This document shows positions 37,695-46,076 of a stretch of DNA of 64,000 bases, piece after piece. Source of the stretch: an uncultured Alphaproteobacteria bacterium (GTDB taxonomy: Bacteria > Pseudomonadota > Alphaproteobacteria > Caulobacterales > Hyphomonadaceae). The notes below the pieces were generated by a model, which saw only the letters and a program-made list of their open reading frames with translations, was not told the origin of the DNA and did not search any database. The translations under genes and the position numbers were made by a program. Positions within the stretch are counted from its first letter, which is position 1; the number at the start of each line of letters is the position of its first letter. The stretch covers positions 1 to 64,000 of the forward strand of contig CAIMMO010000223.1 of NCBI GenBank assembly GCA_903842595.1. The letters run 5' to 3'.

Positions 37695-38648
37695 ATGGAA
37701 ACGAAGGCCAACTACGTGCTGATCGGTGCGTTCGTGCTGCTTGCAGCCGGCGCAATGGCGCTGTTCACCCTGTGGATCGCGGGTAACCCGTTCAGCCGCA
37801 GCTACAAGGACTACGACGTCATTTTCAGCGGCCCCGTGAACGGACTTTCGGAGGGCGGCGAGGTCCGCTTCAACGGCATCAAGGTGGGCGAGGTGACGAC
37901 GCTGCGGCTTGATCGCCTGGACCCAAACCGAGTGATTGCGCACATCCGCGTCGAGGAGCAGACGCCGGTCCGCACCGACAGCGTTGCGCAGCTCAATTTT
38001 CAGGGCATTACGGGCGTCACCTTCATCCAGATTCTCGCCGGCGATCCGGCGACGCCGCTGCTTGCCTCCGTGAAGGGAGAAACGCCGCAGATCCCCACGA
38101 GCCGGACGCTTGTGGACGAGCTGTTCTCGGGCGGGCAGGATCTGCTCAGCGTCTCGGGCGATACGATCAAGAAGGTCAACGAGGCGCTGTCGGAAGAAAA
38201 CCTGCTGCACCTGACCTCGACGCTCGCCAACATCGACACGGCGCTGGCCAAGATCGCGCGCGACGATGGCATCATCGATGAAGCCGCCAAGGCGATGAAG
38301 AACATCAACACGGCGGCACTGGCGCTCGAATCCGCCGCCAAGGCGTTCGACGTGGCGGCGGTCTCCGTGACCAATGACGTGTCGGGCCTTTCCGCCGAAG
38401 CCTCGACGGTGCTTCGCAAACTCGATCCGGTGCTTGATGATGCGCGCACCGCCATGGCCAGTGTCAACGAGACGGTCGGCGCGATCAACACGCAGATCAC
38501 GCCCGCTGCAGCCCGCGCCTTCAGACAGGTCGGCAATACGGCGACAGACTTCCAGGCCGTGATGGGCCGCTTCCAGCAGTTGCTCGCACAGATCGAGCAG
38601 GATCCCAGCCGTTTCGTCTACCAACAGCCCTCGCCGGTGGAGCGCTAG
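37695..38648 (+). CDS. mlaD: MCE/MlaD-type lipid-binding protein
   Basis: 317 aa. One N-terminal membrane anchor (ANYVLIGAFVLLAAGAMALF) is followed by the single MCE domain (about 40-120): YDVIFSGPVNGLSEGGEVRFNGIKVGEV. A long helical C-terminal region (about 140-300, Ala-rich, SALALESAAKAFDVAA-like) probably spans the periplasm. It is expected to form the hexameric lipid ring on MlaE. Longer than E. coli MlaD (183 aa), as is usual for alphaproteobacterial forms. Confidence 0.93.
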   Translation: METKANYVLIGAFVLLAAGAMALFTLWIAGNPFSRSYKDYDVIFSGPVNGLSEGGEVRFNGIKVGEVTTLRLDRLDPNRVIAHIRVEEQTPVRTDSVAQLNFQGITGVTFIQILAGDPATPLLASVKGETPQIPTSRTLVDELFSGGQDLLSVSGDTIKKVNEALSEENLLHLTSTLANIDTALAKIARDDGIIDEAAKAMKNINTAALALESAAKAFDVAAVSVTNDVSGLSAEASTVLRKLDPVLDDARTAMASVNETVGAINTQITPAAARAFRQVGNTATDFQAVMGRFQQLLAQIEQDPSRFVYQQPSPVER

Positions 38649-39257
38649 ATGATCAAGCCCGTCCTGTTCGCAGTCGCTCTGGCGTCAACCTCTGCTCTCG
38701 CAGGTTGCCTGTCGGTGCTGCCTGAGCCCTTCATTCCCTCTGCCCTCATTGCGCTTCCGGCGGAGCGCGCGACGGCGCCGTCATCGCCGTTGCTGGCCGA
38801 CGTCGCGGTTTATCCGCCGGAGGCCTCACGCGCCTTCGCCGGCGCCGACATCGCGGTGCGGCAGGACCAGGAGATGGTCTTTCTCGATGATGTTCGCTGG
38901 TCCGACAATGCGCCATCGCTGCTGCAGGGCGCATTGGTCAATGCGCTCACCAAGGCGGCCGGGCCGGGCCGCGCAGCTCCAGCAGCGCTCGGCGCCGATG
39001 TCGACTATGATGTGCGCTGGCGAATCGTTGATCTTTCGGCCGGCCGCGAGACGGCGCCAGTGCGGGTTGAAGTTCAGGTGAGCCTTGTCGATTCATCCAA
39101 TCGCCGAATGGTGGCGCAGGAGTCCTTCAGGGCTGAAGGCTCGCCCTCTGATCGCGCCCCGCGCGCGCGCGCTGCGGCGCTGGCCCTCGCTGCGCAGCAG
39201 GTAGCGGATGAGGTCGCAGCCTTCGTCGCCAGCAATGTGCAGGCCCGGCCGCAATAG
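38649..39257 (+). CDS. ABC-type transport auxiliary lipoprotein (PqiC-like)
   Basis: 202 aa, starting directly after the mlaD stop. Signal peptide with lipobox LAGC (MIKPVLFAVALASTSALAGC). The ABC_trans_aux domain is recognisable from VAVYPPEASRAFAGADIAVRQDQEMVFLDDVRWSDNAPSLLQGALVNAL, which is the family pattern (Y-R-W---P--ll---l). Probably outer-membrane anchored, giving the Mla system its outer-membrane partner. Confidence 0.88.
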   Translation: MIKPVLFAVALASTSALAGCLSVLPEPFIPSALIALPAERATAPSSPLLADVAVYPPEASRAFAGADIAVRQDQEMVFLDDVRWSDNAPSLLQGALVNALTKAAGPGRAAPAALGADVDYDVRWRIVDLSAGRETAPVRVEVQVSLVDSSNRRMVAQESFRAEGSPSDRAPRARAAALALAAQQVADEVAAFVASNVQARPQ

Positions 39258-39272
39258 ATCGCGATTCCTGCT

Positions 39273-41162
39273 TCAGATCTGCGTGCCGAGCGCTGCGTCG
39301 AGCAGGAGATATGCCGACAGACGCGGGGCTGCATCCTCGCGCGCACGCTCCGCCATCGACAGGACACGCAGCGCGTCCGGCTCTTCTGCGGCGACGAAGC
39401 TTCGCGCGGCGTGCTGCAGGTCATGGTCGGCTTCCAGCATGCGCGTCACGCGCTGGATCTCGCTCGGCGCGGTGTCGCGGATGGCGCGGCGGCGCTGGCG
39501 TTCGCCCTGGTGAGCAGCATTGGCAATGCGCCGAAGGTCCGACGCCTTGACCACATGCAGCCGCACGCCACCCCGATCCAGCCGGTCGATGATGGCGCCG
39601 GCCGATGTCTCCTTGACTTGACCCGAGGCGTCTTCCACGCCGCTCAGGAGGCCACGCCAGCTCGTGGTGGGCTTGGCTTCATTCACCGAGAACGGGTCAT
39701 AGAGGGGAGCCGGTCGCGCTGATACCGGGCGATCGAGCACCAACTCCCTGTCGGCTGCTGGATCGGGTCTCGGCGGCGCCTGAGCAGGCCGCGGTTCGTG
39801 GTTGAACCAGGCGGCGTCCGACGCTGCGGTCGGCTTGGCGAAGAGAGGCGTCGGCGCTGGCGCTGGCGGGAGCTGCAGGATTGGCTCCGGGGCAGGGTGC
39901 GGGGCGGGCGCGATGGGTTCGAGGATCAGGTCATCGACTGAAGATGTCTCGCTGTCTTCCTTCATGCGGCCGATCAGGAGCGACGCCTTCTCGATCCGTG
40001 CGCGTGCGCGTTCGAGACCGCTTTCTGCAGCGTTTGTGGCCTTTGTCGCCGTCTTGAACAGGGTGTCCGACAGCTGGTTGATGCGCCTTTCCGTTTCGTC
40101 TGCATGAGCGCGGGCGGCGTGGGTCGCCGCGCGTGTCGTCGCTTCCGCCTGCAGCCCGGCCTCCTTCAGCAGCGCCATGGCCTGGCGGGCATCGTCGGAC
40201 GCCTGCGCCGATTTGGTATTGATGGTTTCCGTCGCCTTGAGCGCGGAGCCGATCGCGTCGGAAACGGTATCGCGCAGGCTCTCTGCGGTTGACTTGGTGG
40301 CGGCGGCGGCAAGCTCCCCAGCCTTGGTGGCGGCTTCGACCATGCGGGTCGACTGCACCAGCTGTTCGTCGAGCCGCATCAGCACGGAGGCAAGATTCTG
40401 GGCGCGCTTGCGGCTTTCGGCGCCCATCGTATCGAGCTGCGAAATGCGCTGTGCAAGGTGGCCGGCGGTCTCGTTCATGTCGCGCAGCCGCTGGTCGAGC
40501 GTGGCGTCGGCCTGCCGAACCTGCTCCTGAGCGGCCCGGGTGGCGTCCGCCATCAGCTGGGCGTGGCGCGGAATGGCCTTTGCCAGCGTGTCTGACTGGT
40601 GGCGGAGGTTCTCGGCCAGCTGGGCCAGACCCTGCCTTTCCGATCCCATCTTGTGGACCAGCACTTCGCTGTCGGCTCGGACGATTTCAGCGGCCTTGAG
40701 GGCGGCGGTCACGCTGACCTCGATATCGCCCTTCAGCCCATCAAGCCGGGAGCGGGTTTCGCCGAGCGCGCGATTGATCGCCTGGGTTTCGCGGGTGATG
40801 GCCTCGGCAAGGCTGGAGACTTCCTCGCGCGAAGATTCGGCCGGCTCAAGCAGGAGCCGGGCAGAGGTGAGGACAATTGCGTTGGCCTGCGAGGAGCGGG
40901 CCCCTTCGCGGGCCATCACGCCTGCGCAGATCAGTGTCAGCCCGGTTGCGAGCAGAACGCCAGCGCCACCCGCCACCACGGCCGGCGGCTGTTTCATTAA
41001 CCCGTCGATCCCAAGCGTGGCGATGAGCCAAACCGCAATTGCGCCCCACAGCATGACCGCGATGGCGGCGCCGGCCCATGGCATCCAGGCTCCGGCGGTG
41101 CGCGCCGTTTCCAGCTGCGCCTTGATCCGGTTGGTCGCACGACGATCGAGAGGGTCCATCAT
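39273..41162 (-). CDS. Membrane-anchored coiled-coil protein, possibly a polarity factor
   Basis: 629 aa. Two adjacent membrane helices near the N-terminus (about 27-50 and 60-84), then a long coiled coil (about 105-400, rich in A, E, Q, R with SSLAEAITRETQAINRALGE). A Pro-rich linker follows (about 405-490, APHPAPEPILQLPPAP), then a C-terminal helical domain (about 500-629) ending RLSAYLLLDAALGTQI. The two-helix plus coiled-coil layout resembles Caulobacter TipN, the new-pole landmark, but TipN is larger and I cannot confirm homology. A chemoreceptor is unlikely: no HAMP or signalling hairpin. Confidence 0.75.
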   Translation of the reverse strand: MMDPLDRRATNRIKAQLETARTAGAWMPWAGAAIAVMLWGAIAVWLIATLGIDGLMKQPPAVVAGGAGVLLATGLTLICAGVMAREGARSSQANAIVLTSARLLLEPAESSREEVSSLAEAITRETQAINRALGETRSRLDGLKGDIEVSVTAALKAAEIVRADSEVLVHKMGSERQGLAQLAENLRHQSDTLAKAIPRHAQLMADATRAAQEQVRQADATLDQRLRDMNETAGHLAQRISQLDTMGAESRKRAQNLASVLMRLDEQLVQSTRMVEAATKAGELAAAATKSTAESLRDTVSDAIGSALKATETINTKSAQASDDARQAMALLKEAGLQAEATTRAATHAARAHADETERRINQLSDTLFKTATKATNAAESGLERARARIEKASLLIGRMKEDSETSSVDDLILEPIAPAPHPAPEPILQLPPAPAPTPLFAKPTAASDAAWFNHEPRPAQAPPRPDPAADRELVLDRPVSARPAPLYDPFSVNEAKPTTSWRGLLSGVEDASGQVKETSAGAIIDRLDRGGVRLHVVKASDLRRIANAAHQGERQRRRAIRDTAPSEIQRVTRMLEADHDLQHAARSFVAAEEPDALRVLSMAERAREDAAPRLSAYLLLDAALGTQI

Positions 41163-41356
41163 GGAGGTCAGCTTTGCCTAATCACTATGGCGAACTCACG
41201 CCATCAAGCAGGCGCGGCGCGGGCTCCGGCAATAATTTCGCCAAGCACAATCCGGCCGGCCCACACAGCAAAGAGAGTGTGCAGGTGCGGCGCCAGATTG
41301 GAAAGGGGTGTGAGTCAGGCGGGCAGCTGTATCCGCGCAATCCGCCAAAACTTCGC

Positions 41357-41524
41357 CTAGTAGACCTTCGGCGCTTGTTGCTGAACGGGTTTTTCGATGG
41401 AGGCCGGCTGTCCGCGGGACAGCTGGTCCTTTTGCAGCTTGGGGGGGTCGGCGTCGCCGACGCCAGTCCACGCGACCAAAGCAGCGAAAACCGCATCCCT
41501 GACGTTCACGATAACTTCGATCAT
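41357..41524 (-). CDS. Small membrane-type protein upstream of the coiled-coil gene
   Basis: 55 aa: MIEVIVNVRDAVFAALVAW followed by a polar tail rich in Gln, Lys and Pro. The ATG has GGGTGAG at 6-base spacing on the coding strand, and codon use matches the neighbours (GC-rich third positions). The track lists a longer version from 41575. One short hydrophobic stretch may be a membrane or amphipathic anchor. It lies 194 bases upstream of the coiled-coil gene on the same strand. No family recognised. Confidence 0.5.
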   Translation of the reverse strand: MIEVIVNVRDAVFAALVAWTGVGDADPPKLQKDQLSRGQPASIEKPVQQQAPKVY

Positions 41525-41719
41525 CAGGCTCACCCCTGTCCCGGAGGTACTGCGGACAAGCTGGCGCCGCTTCAAGGCGAAAATTCGGCAAGCGTCCCAG
41601 AATTAACGCGCTCGGGCCTTGCCGGAGACACTCGGGGATAGTCGTGCTTAACAGAATGTTTCAGGGCCGAGGCGATACTTACGGGCCGGGGGAAGCCTCG
41701 ACGGAGAGGCCAGACAGCC

Positions 41720-42097
41720 ATGATGCACGCGATCGACATCTCCCAACTCGAAATGATGACCAGCGGCGACGCGGCGCTGGCGGTCGAGGCGCTTGGGATA
41801 TTCCGCCAGTCGGCGGAACTCTGGTCGCGCCTGCTCGACCCCCTGGCCGACGCAGAACAGTGGGCTGATGCCGCCCATGGCATCAAAGGCGCTGCCCGCT
41901 CCATTGGGGCAATGGCCCTCGGCGATGCCTGCGAGTCGGCCGAGAAGCTTGGCCGGAGCGGCATGGCTTCACGGGTTGAAGCGGCTGTGGCGATCTCTGC
42001 GGTGAAGGACGAGTTGGGTCAGGCGCTCGAGGCGATGGCGCACGTCGAGCATCAGCTGGTCATGCGGCGGACGTTCGACGGGGTCCTAGCCGGCTAG
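41720..42097 (+). CDS. HPt (histidine phosphotransfer) domain protein
   Basis: 125 aa, a stand-alone four-helix HPt domain. The phospho-acceptor is probably His53 in AAHGIKGAARSIGA, matching the H-x-[LI]-K-G-x-[AS]-x-x-[IL]-G-A pattern. It would shuttle phosphoryl groups between response regulators in a phosphorelay. No kinase or receiver gene is near, so its partners are unknown. Convergent with the porin gene, overlapping it by four bases. Confidence 0.82.
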   Translation: MMHAIDISQLEMMTSGDAALAVEALGIFRQSAELWSRLLDPLADAEQWADAAHGIKGAARSIGAMALGDACESAEKLGRSGMASRVEAAVAISAVKDELGQALEAMAHVEHQLVMRRTFDGVLAG

Positions 42098-43500
42098 AAC
42101 GTCCAGGTCAGTTCGGTATAGCCATAGAGCGGATGGCCCTGGCGCGTGGCGTTGGGGGCGTCTTCCAGAAAGCTCCCCGTCAGAACGGTGGCTGCACCTA
42201 CGCTCAGCCGCAGGGCGTCCTGCACGAGCCAATGCCGATAGCGGCCCTCGATCTGAAGCCCGGCATGGTCACCTGAAAGTCCTGCCGGATCCCGCACGCT
42301 CGAATTGGCCAGGCTGTCAGTCGCCGAGTCGAGCCTGATATCGCGCAGCATGACGTAGCCGTCATTCCCGCCGTCCGGGCGGACTTCAAGACGTATGCCA
42401 GGCGACGAGAGATTGGTGCGGGAAATGAACCCGTAGATGCTGGTTGGTCCGAACTCGAAGGCCCTGTCGCCAAAGAGCGGGTCGAAGCGCTGGTTGTCGC
42501 CGTCGGTCGGCGAATGGTCACCAGATGCGAAATCATACTCCAGCGCAAGCCGCGGCGACCATGGCGCACCAAAGCTGAACCCGAGTTCCGCGTGCGCCAT
42601 CTCCGCATCGTGGTCGAGCGGCGTGACGCCAGGCGCGCGTTCTGTTGCGCGCACCGATCCTGACTGGCGCGCGTATTCAAAGTCGAAGTCGAATTGGCTC
42701 TCATCGGGCGACCGAAGCAGGCGCACCCCGGCTGTGATGAGATCCCGGTCGCGCGTGGCGATCCCGCCGCCGTCTGCTTCGTCGAGGTCCAAAAGGTACG
42801 CTTCGCCCCTCATGTCGAAGGGCAGGGGCGAAGCGAGGTGAGCGAGGGAGAAGCGCGTGTGGGCCAGCGTGCGGTTCAGAGTGACCTCATTGGCCAGCGC
42901 GGAGTCTGCGTCAGAGGGCTGGCGCGCCACCGGCGCCGCGTAGGCAAGCGTGACCATCAGACTGTCCGGCGACGTCCAGACTGCACGGACGCCGTCGAAC
43001 GAGGTCAGGATGCTGCGAAAGTTGGCGTGTGAGACCAGCCGCCGGGATCCGATGTCCATTGTGAAACGGCCGGCGGTCAGATTGAGCCTGGCGCCATGCG
43101 CCAGGAAGTCGTCTGGCCGCCATGACAGGTAGAGTTGCACCGGCTCCAGTGCGTCGATTTCCGTCGCCGCGCCGCCGGTCTCATTCCCCGCAATGAACCG
43201 GGAGTCGAGCAGTTCGCCGCCGATCGTCAGCGTCGGGGCGGCATCGAACTCGAGGCGAAGCCCGGTCTGCAGGCCAAGAAACTCATCGTCTTCGCTCCGG
43301 CCCGCGACGAAGGGGTTGCCCAGCGCCTCGTAGCGCGGCCGCATCGATCCTTCGATCCGTATGCTGTCGGGCAGGCCCAGCGCCTGATGCAGGGTCGGAG
43401 CTGCCTCGCCAGCGCCTCCCTGGGCGAACACGGCGGGAGCGGCCAGCAGGGCAAGCGCCGCCATCGGCGGAAAGGCCAGGAAACGATGCAAATCATCCAT
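42094..43500 (-). CDS. Alginate-export-type outer-membrane porin
   Basis: 468 aa. Signal peptide FPPMAALALLAAPAVFAQ, then a beta-barrel of the Alginate_exp (AlgE-like) family. Visible signs are RPRYEALGNPF near the N-terminus, YLSWRPDDFLAHGARLNLTAGRFTMDIGSRRLVSHANFR and FDFASGD-like text (LEYDFASGDHSPTDGDNQRFDPLFGDRAFEFG), and a final aromatic strand YGYTELTWTF. It probably forms a channel; no alginate genes are near, so the substrate is open. Confidence 0.82.
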   Translation of the reverse strand: MDDLHRFLAFPPMAALALLAAPAVFAQGGAGEAAPTLHQALGLPDSIRIEGSMRPRYEALGNPFVAGRSEDDEFLGLQTGLRLEFDAAPTLTIGGELLDSRFIAGNETGGAATEIDALEPVQLYLSWRPDDFLAHGARLNLTAGRFTMDIGSRRLVSHANFRSILTSFDGVRAVWTSPDSLMVTLAYAAPVARQPSDADSALANEVTLNRTLAHTRFSLAHLASPLPFDMRGEAYLLDLDEADGGGIATRDRDLITAGVRLLRSPDESQFDFDFEYARQSGSVRATERAPGVTPLDHDAEMAHAELGFSFGAPWSPRLALEYDFASGDHSPTDGDNQRFDPLFGDRAFEFGPTSIYGFISRTNLSSPGIRLEVRPDGGNDGYVMLRDIRLDSATDSLANSSVRDPAGLSGDHAGLQIEGRYRHWLVQDALRLSVGAATVLTGSFLEDAPNATRQGHPLYGYTELTWTF

Positions 43501-43676
43501 CCGGAAGGTGGCCGGCCGGTAGGCCGGGCATAACTCAGGCGCCCGTCTTATACATGAGCCCCTGGCTTTCGCAGGGATGGGTGTAGGTTTACTTACTCTA
43601 CAGAGCCAATATAGTTTCGCGATGAGTCGCCCCGGCCCCCGGGGCGGATGTCTCGGTGAAGGCTCAGCGTTCAGGC

Positions 43677-44123
43677 ATGATTTCCCAGAAGGCCAAGTAT
43701 GCCCTCCGGGCCCTGGTGGCCTTGGCGAAGAAGCCCTCCGGACACCCTGTCTTCATCGGCGACATAGCCGAGAGCGAGAACATTCCGAAGAAATTCCTCG
43801 AGCAGATCCTGCTCGACCTGAAGCATCACGGGCTGGTCGCTTCCCGGCGCGGAAAAGCCGGCGGATATGGGCTTTTGCGGCCTGCGGACACGATTTCCTT
43901 CGGCGAAGTGTTGCGGATCGTCGATGGCCCGATCGCTCCGCTGCCGTGCCTTTCCAAGATCGCCTACCGGCGCTGTGACGATTGCGCCGAGGAGGCCAGC
44001 TGCGAGGTGCGGCGGGTATTTGCCCAGGTCGCGGATGCGACGCGCGCCGTCCTGGACCGGACCACCATTGCCGATGCCATTGCGGCCGATCTGCCGATCC
44101 GGCTGCGTGAACTGGTTGCCTGA
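43677..44123 (+). CDS. Rrf2-family transcriptional regulator
   Basis: 148 aa from MISQKAKYALRALVAL, the usual Rrf2 N-terminus; the track uses a GTG seven codons earlier. Winged helix: IGDIAESENIPKKFLEQILLDLKHHGLVASRRGKAGGYGLLR. Downstream are four cysteines spaced C-x8-C-x2-C-x5-C (CLSKIAYRRCDDCAEEASC), so an Fe-S cluster or thiol sensor is plausible. It lies directly upstream of the sulfate importer operon, like CymR-type regulators of sulfur metabolism. It may bind the palindrome at 44139-44153. Confidence 0.88.
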   Translation: MISQKAKYALRALVALAKKPSGHPVFIGDIAESENIPKKFLEQILLDLKHHGLVASRRGKAGGYGLLRPADTISFGEVLRIVDGPIAPLPCLSKIAYRRCDDCAEEASCEVRRVFAQVADATRAVLDRTTIADAIAADLPIRLRELVA

Positions 44124-44138
44124 CTTCCATGCTTAGGT

Positions 44139-44153
44139 GGGTTTGACAAACCC
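44139..44153 (+). promoter_or_regulatory. Palindromic operator over the -35 of the sulfate importer promoter
   Basis: GGGTTTG-A-CAAACCC: a perfect 7-1-7 inverted repeat. It contains the consensus -35 TTGACA (44143-44148); a possible -10 TAGCGT follows at 16 bases. A protein bound here would block RNA polymerase. The right half plus flank (ACAAACCCGA, 44146-44155) recurs upstream of the siroheme/sulfite reductase operon at 52613-52622. Rrf2 is the obvious candidate binder; that is inference. Confidence 0.65.
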
Positions 44154-44192
44154 GACCAAGCAACTAGCGTAAAGCTGGACGGAGGAAGTCAC

Positions 44193-45206
44193 ATGCGCGG
44201 TGGATTTATCGTCTTGGCCGCGGCGCTCGCGCTTGGCGCTTGCGGAGGCGCAGCTTCCAATGAAGTCACCCTGCTGAACGTATCTTACGATCCGACGCGT
44301 GAACTCTATGAGGAGTTCAACGCAGCCTTTACGGCCAGCTACAAGACGCCGGACGGCAAGACCGTGAAGATAAGCATGTCGCATGGCGGCTCGGGCAAGC
44401 AGGCCAGGACCGTCATCGACGGCATCGACGCGCAGGTGGTTACGCTGGCGCTGCAGAACGACATCGACGTTATCGCCAGGGAGTCGGGCAAGATCCCGGC
44501 CGACTGGCGCACGAAGCTTCCCGACAATTCCTCGCCCTACACCTCGACCATCGTGTTCATGGTGCGCAAGGGAAATCCGAAGGCGATCCTGGACTGGAGC
44601 GACCTTGCCAGGCCGGGGGTTTCCGTCGTCACGCCCAACCCCAAGACGTCGGGCGGCGCGCGCTGGAACTATCTCGCAGCGTGGGGCTATGCTGCGCGTC
44701 AGTTCGGCGGTGACGAAGCGAAGATCCGGGAGTTCGTGGCGTCGATCTACAGGAACGTGGCCAAACTCGACTCCGGGGCTCGCGGCGCGACCACGACATT
44801 CACCAACCAGGGCACCGGCGACGTGCTGATCACGTGGGAGAACGAGGCCTACTACACGCTCACCGAGCTGGAGCAGGGCGCATTCGAACTGATCTATCCC
44901 TCACTCTCGATCAAGGCGGAGCCGCCGGTCGCGGTGGTGCCGGGCAACGCCAGGAAGGATGGTCAGTTGCAGGCGGCCGAGGACTATCTCAGATATCTCT
45001 ACGCGCCGGAGGGCCAGCGTATCGTCGCCAAGCATTTCTACCGGCCGATCGATCCGTCCGCTGCTGATCCTGCCGATATCGCGCGCTTCCGGGAGATCGA
45101 GATGCTGAGCATCGACGATCCGGTCTTCGGCGGCTGGGATCAGGCGCAGCCGAAGCATTTCGACGCCGGCGGCCTGTTCGACCAGATCTACCAGCCTGCG
45201 AGATAG
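44193..45206 (+). CDS. sbp: Sulfate ABC transporter, substrate-binding lipoprotein
   Basis: 337 aa; GGAGGAAG precedes the ATG. The signal peptide MRGGFIVLAAALALGAC ends in a lipobox-like LGAC, so it is probably membrane-tethered rather than free in the periplasm. The family pattern is clear: LLNVSYDPTRELYEEFN, SHGGSGKQARTVIDGIDAQVVTLAL, PNPKTSGGARWNYLAAWGYA and a late VTWENE-like ITWENEAY. It binds sulfate (or thiosulfate). First gene of the binding protein-cysT-cysW-cysA operon. Confidence 0.93.
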   Translation: MRGGFIVLAAALALGACGGAASNEVTLLNVSYDPTRELYEEFNAAFTASYKTPDGKTVKISMSHGGSGKQARTVIDGIDAQVVTLALQNDIDVIARESGKIPADWRTKLPDNSSPYTSTIVFMVRKGNPKAILDWSDLARPGVSVVTPNPKTSGGARWNYLAAWGYAARQFGGDEAKIREFVASIYRNVAKLDSGARGATTTFTNQGTGDVLITWENEAYYTLTELEQGAFELIYPSLSIKAEPPVAVVPGNARKDGQLQAAEDYLRYLYAPEGQRIVAKHFYRPIDPSAADPADIARFREIEMLSIDDPVFGGWDQAQPKHFDAGGLFDQIYQPAR

Positions 45207-45209
45207 CGC

Positions 45210-46076
45210 ATGACGGCAGCGGCGCCGGATGGGGCGCGAAGGACAAGCTGGAGGCGGCGAAGCGTACTGCCCGGGTTCAACCTGACCCTGGGCTATACAC
45301 TTGCTTACCTGTCGCTCATCGTCCTTATCCCGCTTGCAGCGCTGGCCATCCGGTCGGCTTCGCTGGGCTGGACCGAGTTCTGGGCCATTGCCACCGATCC
45401 GCGGATCGTTGCTTCATTGCAGTTGTCGTTCGGAGCGGCGATCCTGGCGGCCCTCGTGAATACGGTGTTCGGGGTCATCGTCGCCTGGGTGCTGGTTCGC
45501 TATCGTTTTCCGGGACGGCGCTGGCTCGACGCCGCCGTCGATCTGCCGTTTGCGTTGCCAACCGCCGTAGCCGGCATTGCGCTCGCAACGCTCTATGCGC
45601 CCAACGGCCCGTTCGGCGCATTTCTCGAAGGCGTCTTTGGCGTGAAAGTGGGCTTCACCTCGCTGGGTGTCGTTGTCGCGCTGATCTTCGTCGGGCTGCC
45701 TTTCGTCGTGCGGACGGTCCAGCCGGTACTCGAGGAGATCGACCGCGAGACCGAAGAAGTCTCGGCGACGCTTGGAGCAGGGCGGCTGCGCACCGTTACA
45801 CGCGTGATCATGCCGGGGCTTCTGCCTGCGATTCTCACCGGCTTTGCGCTTTCGTTTGCGCGGGGCGTGGGCGAATATGGCTCGGTCATCTTCATTGCCA
45901 ACAACCTGCCTTTTCAGTCCGAGATCGCGCCGCTGCTGATCGTCATCAAGCTTGAAGAGCACAACTATGCCGGCGCGACTGCGATCGCGACGATCATGCT
46001 GGTGATCTCGTTTGCCATGCTGTTCGTGATCAACCTGCTGCAGGCCTGGAGCCGGAAGTGGTTCGGCCATGACTGA
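45210..46076 (+). CDS. cysT: Sulfate ABC transporter permease CysT
   Basis: 288 aa with about six membrane helices. Starts 4 bases after the binding-protein stop. The permease coupling motif is EVSATLGAGRLRTVTRVIMPGLLPAILTG (E-A-A---G-------P). Helical landmarks are LPFALPTAVAGIALATLY and FARGVGEYGSVIFIANNLP. Pairs with CysW in the inner membrane; its last codons overlap the cysW start. Confidence 0.95.
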   Translation: MTAAAPDGARRTSWRRRSVLPGFNLTLGYTLAYLSLIVLIPLAALAIRSASLGWTEFWAIATDPRIVASLQLSFGAAILAALVNTVFGVIVAWVLVRYRFPGRRWLDAAVDLPFALPTAVAGIALATLYAPNGPFGAFLEGVFGVKVGFTSLGVVVALIFVGLPFVVRTVQPVLEEIDRETEEVSATLGAGRLRTVTRVIMPGLLPAILTGFALSFARGVGEYGSVIFIANNLPFQSEIAPLLIVIKLEEHNYAGATAIATIMLVISFAMLFVINLLQAWSRKWFGHD

